Assembly: GCF_009828025.1 (NCBI RefSeq)
Contig: NZ_WTYA01000008.1
Coordinates: 124,001-188,000, forward strand
Reading direction: 5' to 3'
Source of the DNA: Qipengyuania algicida
Lineage (GTDB): Bacteria; Pseudomonadota; Alphaproteobacteria; Sphingomonadales; Sphingomonadaceae
DNA length: 64,000 bases
The notes under the pieces are model-generated. The model saw only the letters and a program-made list of their open reading frames with translations. It was not told the DNA's origin and did not search any database. Positions within the stretch are counted from its first letter, which is position 1. Each line of letters begins with the position of its first letter. Positions 46,429-55,779 of the stretch are shown in pieces. Made by a program: the position numbers and the translations under genes.

Positions 46429-47400
46429 CTAAGGTTCGCTGTGATCGGAAAGCGAACGAGTGGCCCGCGATACGAACGCGCTGACATCGCTGGCGAATTG
46501 TTCGGGCTCGTCTGCAAACATAAAATGCCCAGAGTTTGGATAGACGAGGACGCGGCCATCTTTCAGCTTTGCTGCAAGCGTACGTTGAGGCCCCAGAGCA
46601 GTCTGAAAGTCGTGGCCGCCAGCTATAAACAGCACAGGCATGGACAGCCGTTCAGGCCGGTCGAAGCGATAGTCCATGAAGCCCTGGGCAGAGAGCGCCT
46701 CTCCTAACTGGCCACTGTTGGCGAGCGAAGGGATATGGTCGAGCCAGTTCACGCGTTCGCGCACGATGCGGTTCGGAAACATGTTGTCGTCAAAGAAGGC
46801 CTGGCGCTGCTTGTCGCCAAAGACCGCAAATGGATTGCATTTGCGCCCCGACTCCCGTGCCTTCACCGCCTTTGCGTAAAGCTCGGGATGAACGGACTTT
46901 AGCCGATCGCAAAGGTTATCGATAGCAGCCGGGAGGTCCGGCACCGCGCCCGTAAGAATTAATGCGGCGACATGGTCGGGATGGTCCGCCGCATAGTCCA
47001 GCGCGATAGTCGTTCCGGCGCTATGGGCGAGCAGCACGATCTTGTCCACGCCCAGTTCGTGGCGCACCAAATCGACGTCTGCTTCCAGCAGATGCATAGA
47101 GTAGAATTTCGACCCACTTGGTCTTTCGGATCTGCCGGATCCGCGCTGGTCAAGATAGACCATGTGCAGCCGACGCTCGAGTGCGGGACCGCCAAGAGCT
47201 TGCATCACCTGGCTGCCCTCTCCTGGACCGCCATGAAGGAATACGACAGGGATCCCGGCATCTTGGCCCGCTACTCGATACCAAAGCTCTATTCCATCCT
47301 GAGTCCGGATCTGGTGTGCGCCCATGGCCCCGCCCGGCGGCGAAGCGGCGACGAGGCCGAACATCGTAAGAACAAGGAACAAGCGAACCGTGAGTGGCAT
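46429..47400 (-). CDS. Exported alpha/beta hydrolase (proline iminopeptidase-like)
   Basis: 323 residues from the ATG at 47400 (a TTG 15 bases upstream is the alternative). A signal peptide of about 24 residues (LTVRLFLVLTMFGLVAAS) is followed by the oxyanion-loop motif FLHGGPGEGSQV, DQRGSGRSERPSG, the nucleophile elbow LLAHSAGTT (Ser), and the His in YPNSGHFMF; the acid is probably the Asp in AGGHD. HGGPG and DQRGSGRS are typical of prolyl aminopeptidase-type hydrolases. The substrate is open. No obvious operon partner. Confidence 0.9.
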   Translation of the reverse strand: MPLTVRLFLVLTMFGLVAASPPGGAMGAHQIRTQDGIELWYRVAGQDAGIPVVFLHGGPGEGSQVMQALGGPALERRLHMVYLDQRGSGRSERPSGSKFYSMHLLEADVDLVRHELGVDKIVLLAHSAGTTIALDYAADHPDHVAALILTGAVPDLPAAIDNLCDRLKSVHPELYAKAVKARESGRKCNPFAVFGDKQRQAFFDDNMFPNRIVRERVNWLDHIPSLANSGQLGEALSAQGFMDYRFDRPERLSMPVLFIAGGHDFQTALGPQRTLAAKLKDGRVLVYPNSGHFMFADEPEQFASDVSAFVSRATRSLSDHSEP

Positions 47401-48375
47401 ACGCAGTTCGATCAACTGACATAATCCTAAGACAGAGGAATCGCCCCCAACTAAATTCGCGAGCAGGCGGACTTCTGAAGCGTTGGGCTGTCTTAGCCGT
47501 CAGGCGCCACCCGGGTCGGAAAAGTTCTGCCAGCGCCACAACAGAGTCGATAAACGGCCCTCGCCCGCGACCTGCTCAGCTCGACTCGCCTCGACATGGA
47601 GGCGATCGCGAAACGGGCTGGCTTCAGCTCTCCCAGACAGTTGCGCCGCGCTTGGCGCCATTACTGCTCAATTCCGCCACGAGAACTGCGCCAGCAACTA
47701 CACACCGCAGGCTGACCTGGGCCGCGCTCGGCCCTATTGGCGAACGAACGCAGGCAGCATTTTGCCGTATCGCCATTCAGCAGTAGCCCGTATTACTGCT
47801 GATGAGCAACTCACACGACCTTGCTGAAAGCTACCGGTCATTCATACCGACCCTGGTGTAGGAGATTAGGCGAAAATCTTTGGTTCGCGCAGCGCGCAGC
47901 CTATGGGCGGCTATGTGCCAATGTTCATGATCTGCGGTGCGGCTTATCTTGTAGCACCGGCATGGATCCAGCTCTTAGTTCCCAATCTTGCTTCTGCGGA
48001 GACAGCGAGGATATCGGACTAACCCTAGAGCGCGGGGACAAATTTCTGACCTGATTGAACGTCATCTTTCGGTAATGTGCGGTATAGAGCTGAATAACCG
48101 GAATGTTGGGGCTAGCGGACGTCGCGAGCCATTTTCTCATCGGCCGGAAGTGGGCCGGTTCCGGACTGGCGGCTTTTGGTAGGCTGCCGGCGGAACGCCG
48201 CCATTCGGGCGAGACAATGATCGGGGCCGCAGTCGCCGACAAGGCAATCATTTAGTTGCCCAATTCGCGCTGTCGAAAGCGGCCCTACATTCACCTACAG
48301 CGGATGAGCACCGCTCGGCCGAAATAGGACCCACAATTTGTGGCCTAAACGGCGCATATATTGTGGGGACTGCCA
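47401..48375. other. 975 bases with no gene that can be supported
   Basis: Several short open frames occur on both strands, but none shows a recognisable motif, ribosome-binding site or sensible composition. G+C is intermediate. The stretch lies between an alpha/beta hydrolase and a decayed membrane-protein gene inside the IS-rich zone, so it is probably remnant DNA. Nothing structural such as repeats or strong hairpins was seen. Confidence 0.6.
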
Positions 48376-48900
48376 TTAAGCTGCCCGCCCATTCGTGGAC
48401 GCCAAATATTGAAGTGCGCCGCTGGCGGCCGCCCACAATATGACAGCATTTCCCAACCCGGTCACGAAGTCGCGTGGGTTCCGTCCCGATGAGCGTGCAG
48501 AAAGAAAGCAGGCACTTGCAGAGGTGAAAACCATGCCGGCAGAAATGGCAAGAAACCTTCGGGACCCTGTTGCCGACCACAGCCCAATGAAATGTAATCC
48601 CACGATGACGCCAATGGTTTGTAGGAAATACGACTGCAATCCGAATTTCGGCAACACGATGGACGCGAGATAAGTCGCTCCGACTTCTAACGCCACGGCG
48701 ATCCACTATGCCTTAGCCCGGAATAGGTTTTGGCTAGACTCAACTGAGCACTGAAACCAAATCCAGCATATCAGTATGGTGGTGAAAAGCGCATTAAAGG
48801 CAAGGGCAATGGACTGAGCTCCTTGAGGAAGCGCAATTGTGGCGACAGCCCCCCAAAGTCCGCCGAATTGCAGTCCTATCAATGATGGAACCGGCCTAAT
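48376..48900 (-). pseudogene. Membrane protein of about 170 residues, broken by an in-frame TAG
   Basis: Reading the reverse strand from about 48895, one frame gives VPSLIGLQFGGLWGAVATIA, LAFNALFTTILICWIWFQC, then TAG at 48708-48706, then LEVGATYLASIVLPKFGLQS, GVIVGLHFIGLW and LGNAVILWAAASGALQYLAS up to the stop at 48376. The hydrophobic pattern continues across the stop, giving about five membrane segments. No start codon is evident at the upstream end. The family is not recognised. Confidence 0.55.
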
Positions 48901-49226
48901 GTGACCCGCCTATGCCTTCGCCTGAAATTTCGTTGTTAGGATGCTTCGCGCCAGACGACTAGGTCTGGAATTAGAGTCGGACTCAGCTAGACTCTATGCC
49001 GCCAATCCCAGACTGGTTGCTTTCAATGATTCCAACGCAAATAGCTGCCATTGGCGAACTTATCTGTCACCGATCGAAGCATATATTAGTTATGGAGCCA
49101 ACCTCGTCGGTATACCCAAATTTCCTTCCGTTGACTTGCGAATGGGTTAGCACTTGCGATGGTCACTTCATCAATCATCCACTCAATGAGCTATGAATAT
49201 CGCCTCAAACTCATCATTTGCGATGA
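48901..49226. other. 326 bases without a recognisable gene
   Basis: Relatively A+T-rich, with only short frames and no motif. It separates the membrane-protein remnant from the 3' end of the diguanylate cyclase gene. Confidence 0.6.
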
Positions 49227-50204
49227 CTATATTCTAAGATGGCTCGCTGAGTTAGAGCGCCGTTCAATGGCGACTTTCCCATCGCCTTGCGACCAGACAT
49301 TCAAAATGCGCGGAGTAGCCCTTGCACCTGCTTGTACAGCAGGCTCCACCTGAGATGCTATTCCGAGTTGCAAACAAGCTCCTCGTAACTTGGCTTCATA
49401 CATCAGATGGTCTGCCCGGCGTACAAGTTCGTCAACTGCCACAGCTCCTGGCGGAACGACCAATGCTCCAACGCTGCACTTCAGAGGGCAACCTTCAACA
49501 TCAATTGCGTTCATAGCCTGGTGCAATCTTGAGGCTGTTGTTCTTGCGGCTGCCTCGTCTTTCACGTTCATAAAAACTACGAATTCATCACCGCCCAGCC
49601 GGGCAAACATGTCATTGCGACGAATGCTTTTCGATATCGTGCTGCCATAGGCTCGTAAGCAATCATCGCCGGCTGCGTGGCCTCGCGTGTCGTTTGTCTG
49701 CTTCAACCCATCAAGGTCAGCATAAATAAGGAGACGCCATCTTTGATCTCCAATACTCGAAGAAGCAAGTTCGAAGAACGCTTTACGATTGAATGCTCCG
49801 GTGAGTGCATCACTCCTCGCAAGCCACCATTCCCTTTTGTAGGTACGGCGCGCTCCAGCAATGACGGAGATGACTATGGATAAGGCGAGAAATCGCATTC
49901 CCAGATTCCAGGCTAAAGCGATTCCACCATATGGATAAAGATCGAACCCGTTGATGGCGAACGTCAGAACTAAGCAGCTAATGCCAACTATATGCCCAGC
50001 TCGCCATCCGAGCGACCAAGCGGCAAAACACATGACAAGCAGATAGACAGGTCCAAACCAAAGGTCTGCCCCCGTTAGCCAATCGGCCAGAGCAGTTGCG
50101 GTCGTGCATAGTACTATCAAAGTCCACGCGTGAGCTGGGCGCAGACGCACCATCAGGTCAAAAGCGCGCTGCACGGCGCTGGCTTTCAACGGGGCCATCT
50201 GCAT
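49227..50204 (-). CDS. Diguanylate cyclase with N-terminal membrane sensor (GGDEF)
   Basis: 325 residues. Residues 20-115 hold about four to five membrane segments (LIVLCTTATALADWLTGADLW, FGPVYLLVMCFAAWSLGW). Residues 125-285 form the GGDEF domain: ARSDALTGAFNRKAFFELA, YADLDGLKQTNDTRGHAAGD, then RRNDMFARLGGDEFVVFM with an intact active site and an RxxD inhibitory site (RRND) five residues before it. It makes c-di-GMP. The PilZ protein at 6 kb is a possible receptor within the window. The last 40 residues look unstructured. Confidence 0.94.
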   Translation of the reverse strand: MQMAPLKASAVQRAFDLMVRLRPAHAWTLIVLCTTATALADWLTGADLWFGPVYLLVMCFAAWSLGWRAGHIVGISCLVLTFAINGFDLYPYGGIALAWNLGMRFLALSIVISVIAGARRTYKREWWLARSDALTGAFNRKAFFELASSSIGDQRWRLLIYADLDGLKQTNDTRGHAAGDDCLRAYGSTISKSIRRNDMFARLGGDEFVVFMNVKDEAAARTTASRLHQAMNAIDVEGCPLKCSVGALVVPPGAVAVDELVRRADHLMYEAKLRGACLQLGIASQVEPAVQAGARATPRILNVWSQGDGKVAIERRSNSASHLRI

Positions 50205-50352
50205 TTCGGAAGTCTAAGACCAACTTGTGAAGAGTTCGTTTCGAAAGCAGATCAATCGTTGGCTTGAATCAACCCAGCGGGAGTACTCCCATGTTGTGGC
50301 CGCCTTACGATCGCTTTCTTCGTAATTTATAATGGACCGTTTCCGAATGTAA

Positions 50353-51309
50353 GAGCCTGATCCGAAATTAAGTTGAGTGGTGTCAGCAGGTTAGCTTGAC
50401 GCCAGCCCAAGTCGCTGATTCTGAGGTTTTGCAACGAACCAAGGAAATCAACGATGTGGACCGACACCACTCGGGCCCAGTATGCCCGTGCGCAGCTGAC
50501 TTTGCCAAGCGATTTGACCGATGCCGAATGGGCAGTGCTCGAGCCGTTATTCCCGCCACCTTCGCATGTGGGGCGCCCGCGCAAATGGCCGCTGCGACGG
50601 ATTGTCGAAGCGATCCTGTATCTGCTGCGCGGCGGCCTGACGTGGCGAATGCTGCCACCGTGCTTTCCGCCGGTCTCGACGGTGCGGCGCTGGTTCTACC
50701 TACGGCGAGATAACGGCTTATGGCTTTAGCTCAACCACGCACTGCTGCTGATCGGGCGCGAAGCGACAGGCCGCGAGGCCTCCCCGAGTGCCGGGGTGAT
50801 CGACAGCCAAAGCGTCAAGACCACCGAGAGCGGAGGGCCGCAGGGTTACGATGCCGGCAAGAAGATCAAAGGTCGCAAGCGCCACATCCTGACCGACACC
50901 GATGGCAATCTGGTTCATGCCGTGATCCACACCGCCGAGATCCAGGATCGCGACGGCGCACCGCTCGTGCTGGCCGAGATCATCCATCGCTTCCCGTGGC
51001 TGCGGCATGTCTCGCCGATGGTGGGTATGCCGGTGACAAGCTTCGTCAGGCGCTGCGCAAGATCGGCAAGTGCAAGTGGACCATCGAAATCATCAAGCGG
51101 TCCGACACTGCCTAGGGCTTCGAGGTGCTACCGCGGCGCTGGGTGGCAGAGCGAACCTTTGCATGGCTCGGTCGCAACCGCCGCCTCGCCAAGGACTTCG
51201 AGCAGACCATCGCCTCAGCAACCGCGTGGCTGTTCATCGCCTCGATCCAGCTCTTCACTCGCCGTATCGCAAGAGCAGGAAATTATGACGGATAATTATG
51301 AATCAGATG
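50353..51309 (+). mobile_element. IS5-family element with a broken transposase gene
   Basis: Imperfect terminal repeats are visible (GAGCCTGATCCGAAATTA at 50353; reading back from about 51309, CATCTGATTCATAATTA). The transposase (50454-51295) is recognisable throughout: [70 protein letters not shown] and [18 protein letters not shown]. It is dead: TAG at 50727 replaces a sense codon, the frame shifts near 51010 at the DGGYAGD motif, and TAG at 51112 interrupts again. Confidence 0.85.
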
Positions 51310-51393
51310 GGGTGGTTGCCGCCCTCCCTCGACGGCATCGCAATATGCCAAGATAGTGGTGTTGAAGGCCACTGAACGGGAAGGACGACAACC

Positions 51394-51579
51394 ATGACGA
51401 ACGATGCGATGATTGGCGTGGATTTGGCAAAGTCTGTTTTTCAGCTTCACGCTGCCTCGGGTACGGGGCACTTGCTGTTTCGCAAGAAGCTGTCGAGGGC
51501 GGCCTTTTCGAGATTCATGAAGGACCAACCGCCGGTCACTGTTGTGATGGAGGAGCATTTTGCCAACCACCTTGCTTGA
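51394..51579 (+). pseudogene. IS110-family transposase, N-terminal fragment
   Basis: About 53 residues of a RuvC-like N-terminus are readable: AMIGVDLAKSVFQLHAASG with the first catalytic Asp, then LSRAAFSRFMKDQPPVTVVME. After VVME, where the catalytic Glu and the rest should follow, the sequence changes to unrelated codons and stops. It differs from the longer IS110 element at 55780. Confidence 0.75.
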
Positions 51580-51757
51580 GTTCAATGGTCCAGCCTTAGC
51601 GACAGTTATCCCGAATATCGGCGCGCCTTGATGCCAATCAATTATGCGGCACCAACCAGCCTGAATTAATGCAATTCAAAATGCGTCCAGCGCGATGCGA
51701 CGGACATTAAATTTCAATTGGAACCGAGAGAGCCTCGACTTCGTGTGGAAATTATGT

Positions 51758-51771
51758 GATGGTATAACATC
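51758..51771. promoter_or_regulatory. Zur/Fur-box-like palindrome upstream of the ZnuD-like receptor
   Basis: GATGGTATAACATC is symmetric in 6 of 7 base pairs, and 7 of 8 when the flanking T and A are counted. It contains the TATAACAT core seen in alphaproteobacterial Zur operators. It lies 75 bases before the receptor start, in a promoter-like A+T-rich stretch. With a Fur-family gene in the same cassette, zinc-dependent repression is the natural reading. Confidence 0.5.
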
Positions 51772-51845
51772 AACCGCAATATGAGCCATTTTGCAGGTGG
51801 CTCCATGCAATCGCGAATAATAGTAGAATGAGGAATTCCCCCCAA

Positions 51846-53855
51846 ATGATGAAAGCAAAACTGCTGGCCAGCACCCTTCTGGTCGGAAGCATCACGGTCG
51901 CGACGGGCGCTCGTGCGGCTGACAAGCCGGACACGTCAACCGATGCCGCCACCCCCCAGCAGATCATCGTCACGGCAACGCCGTTTCACAGCTCGATCGA
52001 CGATACCCCGGCGATTCCCGCCAAGGTTGATGCCGAGGAGATCAGGCGGGCGGGCGGCGCTAGCATCGCCGAAGCGCTGAGGGATGTTCCGGGGATTTCG
52101 GCATCGGGTTTCGCCGAAGGGGCCTCGCGTCCGATCATTCGCGGCATGGATGCCAATCGCGTGCGCCTGCTCGAAGACGGCACCAGCATTTCCGACGTGT
52201 CGGATATCGGTCCCGATCACGGCACCCCGATCGATCCGCTATCGGCACAAAGCATCGAAGTCGTCCGTGGGGCGGCGGCGCTGCGTTATGGCAGTCAGGC
52301 AATCGGCGGGGTGGTCAACGTGCTGAACGATCGCGTGCCGATGCAGCGTTTCTCCGACCCGTTGGGCGTCGAAATCAACGACAGCTACACCACCGTGAAC
52401 GATTCGCGCGAAGCTTCAGGCCTGATCAATGGCCAGGTCGGCAATTTCGCCCTCCATGCCGATGGCTATTACCGCCACGCTGACGATTACGATACGCCAC
52501 TCGGCACCCAGGCAAATTCCTTCTTCCACGGCTGGGGCGGTGCACTGGGCGGGTCCTATTTCATTCCCGACAGCAACAGCCATCTCGGGATCGCGGTGAC
52601 GCACTACGATGCGCAATACGGCATTCCCAGCGACACCACCTTCATCGACATGCGCCAGACCAAGATCATGACGCGCGATGTCATCGAACTAGGCGGTGCC
52701 CTCAAATCGTTCAATCTCGACGGCAGCTATGCCGATTACCAGCATCAGGAAAAGAACCCGGACGGATCGGTCAACACGACCTTCAAGAACAAGGAATATG
52801 ATTTCCACGGCGAATTGCTGATCAATCCGATCGGCTTCATCAGCAATCTGGCTCTGGGCGCCGAATACCAGCATCGCGATTTTTCGGCGATCGGCGAAGA
52901 CGCGTCATATCTGGAGCCGGCAACATCGGACAATATTGCCGGATATCTGTTCTCCGAAATCGATGTGGCTCCCAAGTTCCACCTCGAAGCGAGCGGTCGG
53001 GTGGAGAACGTCCATATCACCGGTACGCCACTGTCCGATGTGTTCACTTCGCGTGATTATACTCCGGTCAGCGGCGCGCTTGGCGCCCTCTACACCGTTA
53101 CGCCCGGCGTGAAGATCGGCCTGACCGGATCGACGACGGGCCGCGCACCTGCGCTAACCGAATTGTTCGCACGCGGCGGGCATGATGGACCGCAGACCTA
53201 TGAAACCGGTGATCCTAACCTCAAGATGGAACGCGCCAACAGCCTTGAGCTGAGCCTCAGGGTCAACAAGGGGCCATTCAGCTTCGAAGGCAGTCTCTAT
53301 TCGACCTGGTTCAACAACTACATCTACGGCGACCTGACCGGGCGAACCTGCGACGATGGCGGCAATTGCGTGGTCGGCGACAGCGAGGAACTGCGCGAGG
53401 TGTTCTATCTCCAGCAGGGCGCGCATTTCCGTGGGGTGGAAGGTCAGGCCAGCCTCGATCTTTACAAATCCGACAGTGGGACGCTCAAGGCAAACGTGCT
53501 CGGCGATTACACCCGTGCGACGCTGGACGATGGCAACAACGTGCCGCGGATTCCGCCCTATCGCATTGGTGGCGGGCTTGGTTGGAAGAGCAAGCCGGTC
53601 GATGCCGGCTTCACGCTGATCCATTACGGGCGGCAGGATGATTACGGCGTATTTGACACGCCGACCGCATCCTATAACGAGCTGAGCGCGCATATCACCG
53701 TGCGGCCGTTCAAGGCCTACCCGGGGATCGAGCTTTCGGTCGTCGGTCAAAACCTCACAGATGATGTCCAGCGTTATGCGACCGCCTTCAACAAGGATCT
53801 GGTGATGCAGCCCGGTCGCTCCGTACGCTTCGTGCTGCACGTCGCGACGTTCTGA
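51846..53855 (+). CDS. TonB-dependent receptor, ZnuD-like (probable zinc uptake)
   Basis: 669 residues from the ATG at 51846, with GAGGAA upstream. A signal peptide ends at GARAADKP, a TonB-box strand is QQIIVTATPF, the plug covers about 45-150 (GMDANRVRLLEDGTSISDVSD and GAAALRYGSQAIGGVVNV), and the barrel ends in RSVRFVLHVATF. The GPDHGTPIDPLSAQ loop in the plug and His/Asp-rich barrel loops (DGYYRHADDYDTP, ARGGHDGPQTYETGDPN) resemble ZnuD zinc receptors. Neighbouring Fur-type and ZIP genes support zinc. Confidence 0.9.
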   Translation: MMKAKLLASTLLVGSITVATGARAADKPDTSTDAATPQQIIVTATPFHSSIDDTPAIPAKVDAEEIRRAGGASIAEALRDVPGISASGFAEGASRPIIRGMDANRVRLLEDGTSISDVSDIGPDHGTPIDPLSAQSIEVVRGAAALRYGSQAIGGVVNVLNDRVPMQRFSDPLGVEINDSYTTVNDSREASGLINGQVGNFALHADGYYRHADDYDTPLGTQANSFFHGWGGALGGSYFIPDSNSHLGIAVTHYDAQYGIPSDTTFIDMRQTKIMTRDVIELGGALKSFNLDGSYADYQHQEKNPDGSVNTTFKNKEYDFHGELLINPIGFISNLALGAEYQHRDFSAIGEDASYLEPATSDNIAGYLFSEIDVAPKFHLEASGRVENVHITGTPLSDVFTSRDYTPVSGALGALYTVTPGVKIGLTGSTTGRAPALTELFARGGHDGPQTYETGDPNLKMERANSLELSLRVNKGPFSFEGSLYSTWFNNYIYGDLTGRTCDDGGNCVVGDSEELREVFYLQQGAHFRGVEGQASLDLYKSDSGTLKANVLGDYTRATLDDGNNVPRIPPYRIGGGLGWKSKPVDAGFTLIHYGRQDDYGVFDTPTASYNELSAHITVRPFKAYPGIELSVVGQNLTDDVQRYATAFNKDLVMQPGRSVRFVLHVATF

Positions 53856-53945
53856 GCTAACACGGTAGCAGGTGCGATCGAATTTTTACCCAAGTTCAGG
53901 TCGCCCCTGCTGCCCCTTTACGACAATGAAAGGTGGGCGATCAGG

Positions 53946-54419
53946 GTGGCAACCGTTTCCACACCGAGCCTTGCAGCCACCCCCAAGCGATCCGGCAAAC
54001 GCGACTCTGCCGAAATTGAATGCCTGGTCGAACGCTTGCTCCGCCAAGTCGATCGCCCTCTCACCGCTTATGAGATTGTCGAACTGGCAGCCCGGTACGG
54101 CCACTCGATCGTGCCGATGCAGGTCTACCGGACCATGGCGCGCCTTTCCGAGCAGGGGCGCGTGCTCCGTCTCGAAAGCGTCAAGGCTTACCTTCTGGCA
54201 AAACCGGGAACGGATCTGTTTCTGGTTTGCGGTGGGTGCAAGGCAGTGAAGCGGGTTTCCATGCCCTCATTATCCTCTGCGCTTTCGCAATTGCGGCACC
54301 GTGCGAGTTTTCGCTCGATCCGCATTCCGGTCGAAGTTCACGGGGAATGTAATGCTTGCCGGGATCAGAAAGATCGGCAATCCGCCGTCCCCTCGATTGA
54401 CCGGATTGCCGACCGATGA
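53946..54419 (+). CDS. Divergent Fur/Zur-family regulator of the zinc cassette
   Basis: 157 residues from a GTG start. The winged helix (LTAYEIVELAARYG, MQVYRTMARLSEQGRVLRLES) and two CxxC pairs (CGGC and CNAC) of the structural zinc site are kept. The region that should read like NTHPGCHH in the other Fur-type protein of this window reads LLAKPGTDLFLVC, so the usual sensing histidines are missing. It may sense zinc with other ligands or act differently. It overlaps the ZIP transporter gene (ATGATGA) and follows the receptor by 90 bases. Confidence 0.82.
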   Translation: MATVSTPSLAATPKRSGKRDSAEIECLVERLLRQVDRPLTAYEIVELAARYGHSIVPMQVYRTMARLSEQGRVLRLESVKAYLLAKPGTDLFLVCGGCKAVKRVSMPSLSSALSQLRHRASFRSIRIPVEVHGECNACRDQKDRQSAVPSIDRIADR

Positions 54420-55099
54420 TGACATCGCTTCCCTATGCGGTGGGACTGGTAGCAGGGCTATTCACCCTGATCGGCGGCGCTCTGGCGATGCGGTTTCTGC
54501 GCCACGATGCCTTGCTGTTCGGACTGACTAGCGGCTTCGTAATTGGTCTGGCGCTGCTCGACCTGATGCCCAATGCCGTGGAGCTTGGCTACGGCGTCCA
54601 CTCCCCGGCAGCGATCTTCACCATGCTGGCCGTCGGGTTCGCTTTGCTGACCCTGCTGCATCGTCTTCCCATAGCCGCAGTTCTGGGCCGCGGATCGCTC
54701 GTCCTGCACAGTATCATGGATGGCTTGGGAATCGGTCTGGCGTTTCAGATATCGGACGGGACTGGGTGGATCGTTGCGATCGCAATCCTCGTCCACGATA
54801 TGGCCGATGGCGCCAATATGGTAGCTTTGAGCGCTTCGGCTCAGGATCACCGAAACGCCCGATCATGGCTGGTCGTCAACAGCATTGCTCCTCTTCTCGG
54901 CGTAGCGATCGGTCAATCCATATCGGTTACCCCTTCGCAGTTTTCGCTACTGCTGGCACTGTTTGCGGGCGGGTTCCTCTATATCGGCAGCGCTGAGCTT
55001 CTGCCGCGCAGCCGCGCCGCTGGAGGCGGGTGGTTCTCGTCCGCAGTAAGCGTGCTGGGATTGGTTGTGACGGGCCTGATGGTTCACCTCGCCGGATAG
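54416..55099 (+). CDS. ZIP-family metal transporter
   Basis: 227 residues, eight membrane segments. The metal path motifs are readable: GFVIGLALLDLMPNAVELG, LHSIMDGLGIGLAFQ (helix IV His and Asp) and ILVHDMADGANMVAL (helix V His, Asp and Asp), in place of the commoner HxxxE. It moves zinc or a related divalent ion, probably inward, and completes a route from the outer-membrane receptor to the cytosol. Coupled to the Fur-type gene by a four-base overlap. Confidence 0.88.
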   Translation: MMTSLPYAVGLVAGLFTLIGGALAMRFLRHDALLFGLTSGFVIGLALLDLMPNAVELGYGVHSPAAIFTMLAVGFALLTLLHRLPIAAVLGRGSLVLHSIMDGLGIGLAFQISDGTGWIVAIAILVHDMADGANMVALSASAQDHRNARSWLVVNSIAPLLGVAIGQSISVTPSQFSLLLALFAGGFLYIGSAELLPRSRAAGGGWFSSAVSVLGLVVTGLMVHLAG

Positions 55100-55393
55100 C
55101 CGTACCGGCGTTCTGCGGCCGTATAACGCTCTTGATCAAGATACAGAAGCACCGTCGCGTCTTTACGAGCGCCGGCATCCGCAGCGAGCCAGGCGATTTT
55201 GATATTCGGACCAGCGATTGGCATGATTGACGATGAATGCCCGGTTTTCGAGAAAATTGTGCAGCCACGCGAATATTTTAGATTGGGATGCATAGCTGTC
55301 GCGCTGGATTTTATGAACAAATGTCGGCTTCAGGCCATTCTCAATTCGAAGCCGCAGTTCCGGACTGTTGTCTAGGGTCCGGATCTGCAAGGA
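55100..55393. other. 294 bases without an assignable gene; possible remnant on the reverse strand
   Basis: On the reverse strand one frame (from about 55390) reads SPELRLRIENGLKPTFVHKI and FAWLHNFLENRAFIVNHANR and then shifts into another frame ending ARKDATVLLYLDQERYTAAE. The composition looks like once-coding DNA with a frameshift, but I recognise no family. It lies between the zinc cassette and an IS relic. Confidence 0.4.
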
Positions 55394-55664
55394 TCAGATC
55401 TCGCAGTTCGCCGGCATGGACTGGGTAGCGCTCATCCGTGCTTACAAACTTTAGCACTCGATGAGCAGGCACGGCATCTGCCGCGGCGACGCGGTAGTCG
55501 AGACCTTCTTCTCGTCGCCCGAACACGAGACCATCCGGCGCCGGATATCCAACACCTGCGAGGAGGCTCGGCAGGGCGTGTTCGATTACATCGAGATGTT
55601 CTGTAACTTGATACACAACCATGCCAGGAACGGGCTTCTGTCGCCCGTCGAATTCGAACCGTAA
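55394..55664 (+). mobile_element. Decayed 3' part of an IS3-family orfB
   Basis: SQFAGMDWVALIRAYKL, a TAG, then HSMSRHGICRGDAVVETFF, CEEARQGVFDYIEMF and HARNGLLSPVEFEP match the fragment at 23745 codon for codon in outline, with a premature stop and many substitutions. It is an older copy of the same element type. No terminal repeat is recognisable, and 55665-55779 holds no gene. Confidence 0.75.
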
Positions 55665-55779
55665 TAGACGATTAGGACCGAGGATCTGTAATTTGCAGTT
55701 ACTCGGCGGTTGTCCCTTGAGGGTTTCAAGGATCTGTCCGCACTCGCCTTCCCGAAGGTCGGTGGTGCTGTATCGGGTC

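Noticed and set aside
47401..48375. Possible recombinase or integrase remnant
   Set aside because: Some arginine-rich frames look suggestive, but no catalytic motif could be found on either strand.
55163..55390. A 75-codon reverse frame as a gene
   Set aside because: It looks once-coding but shifts frame, has no start context and no recognised family, so it is listed only as a possible remnant.
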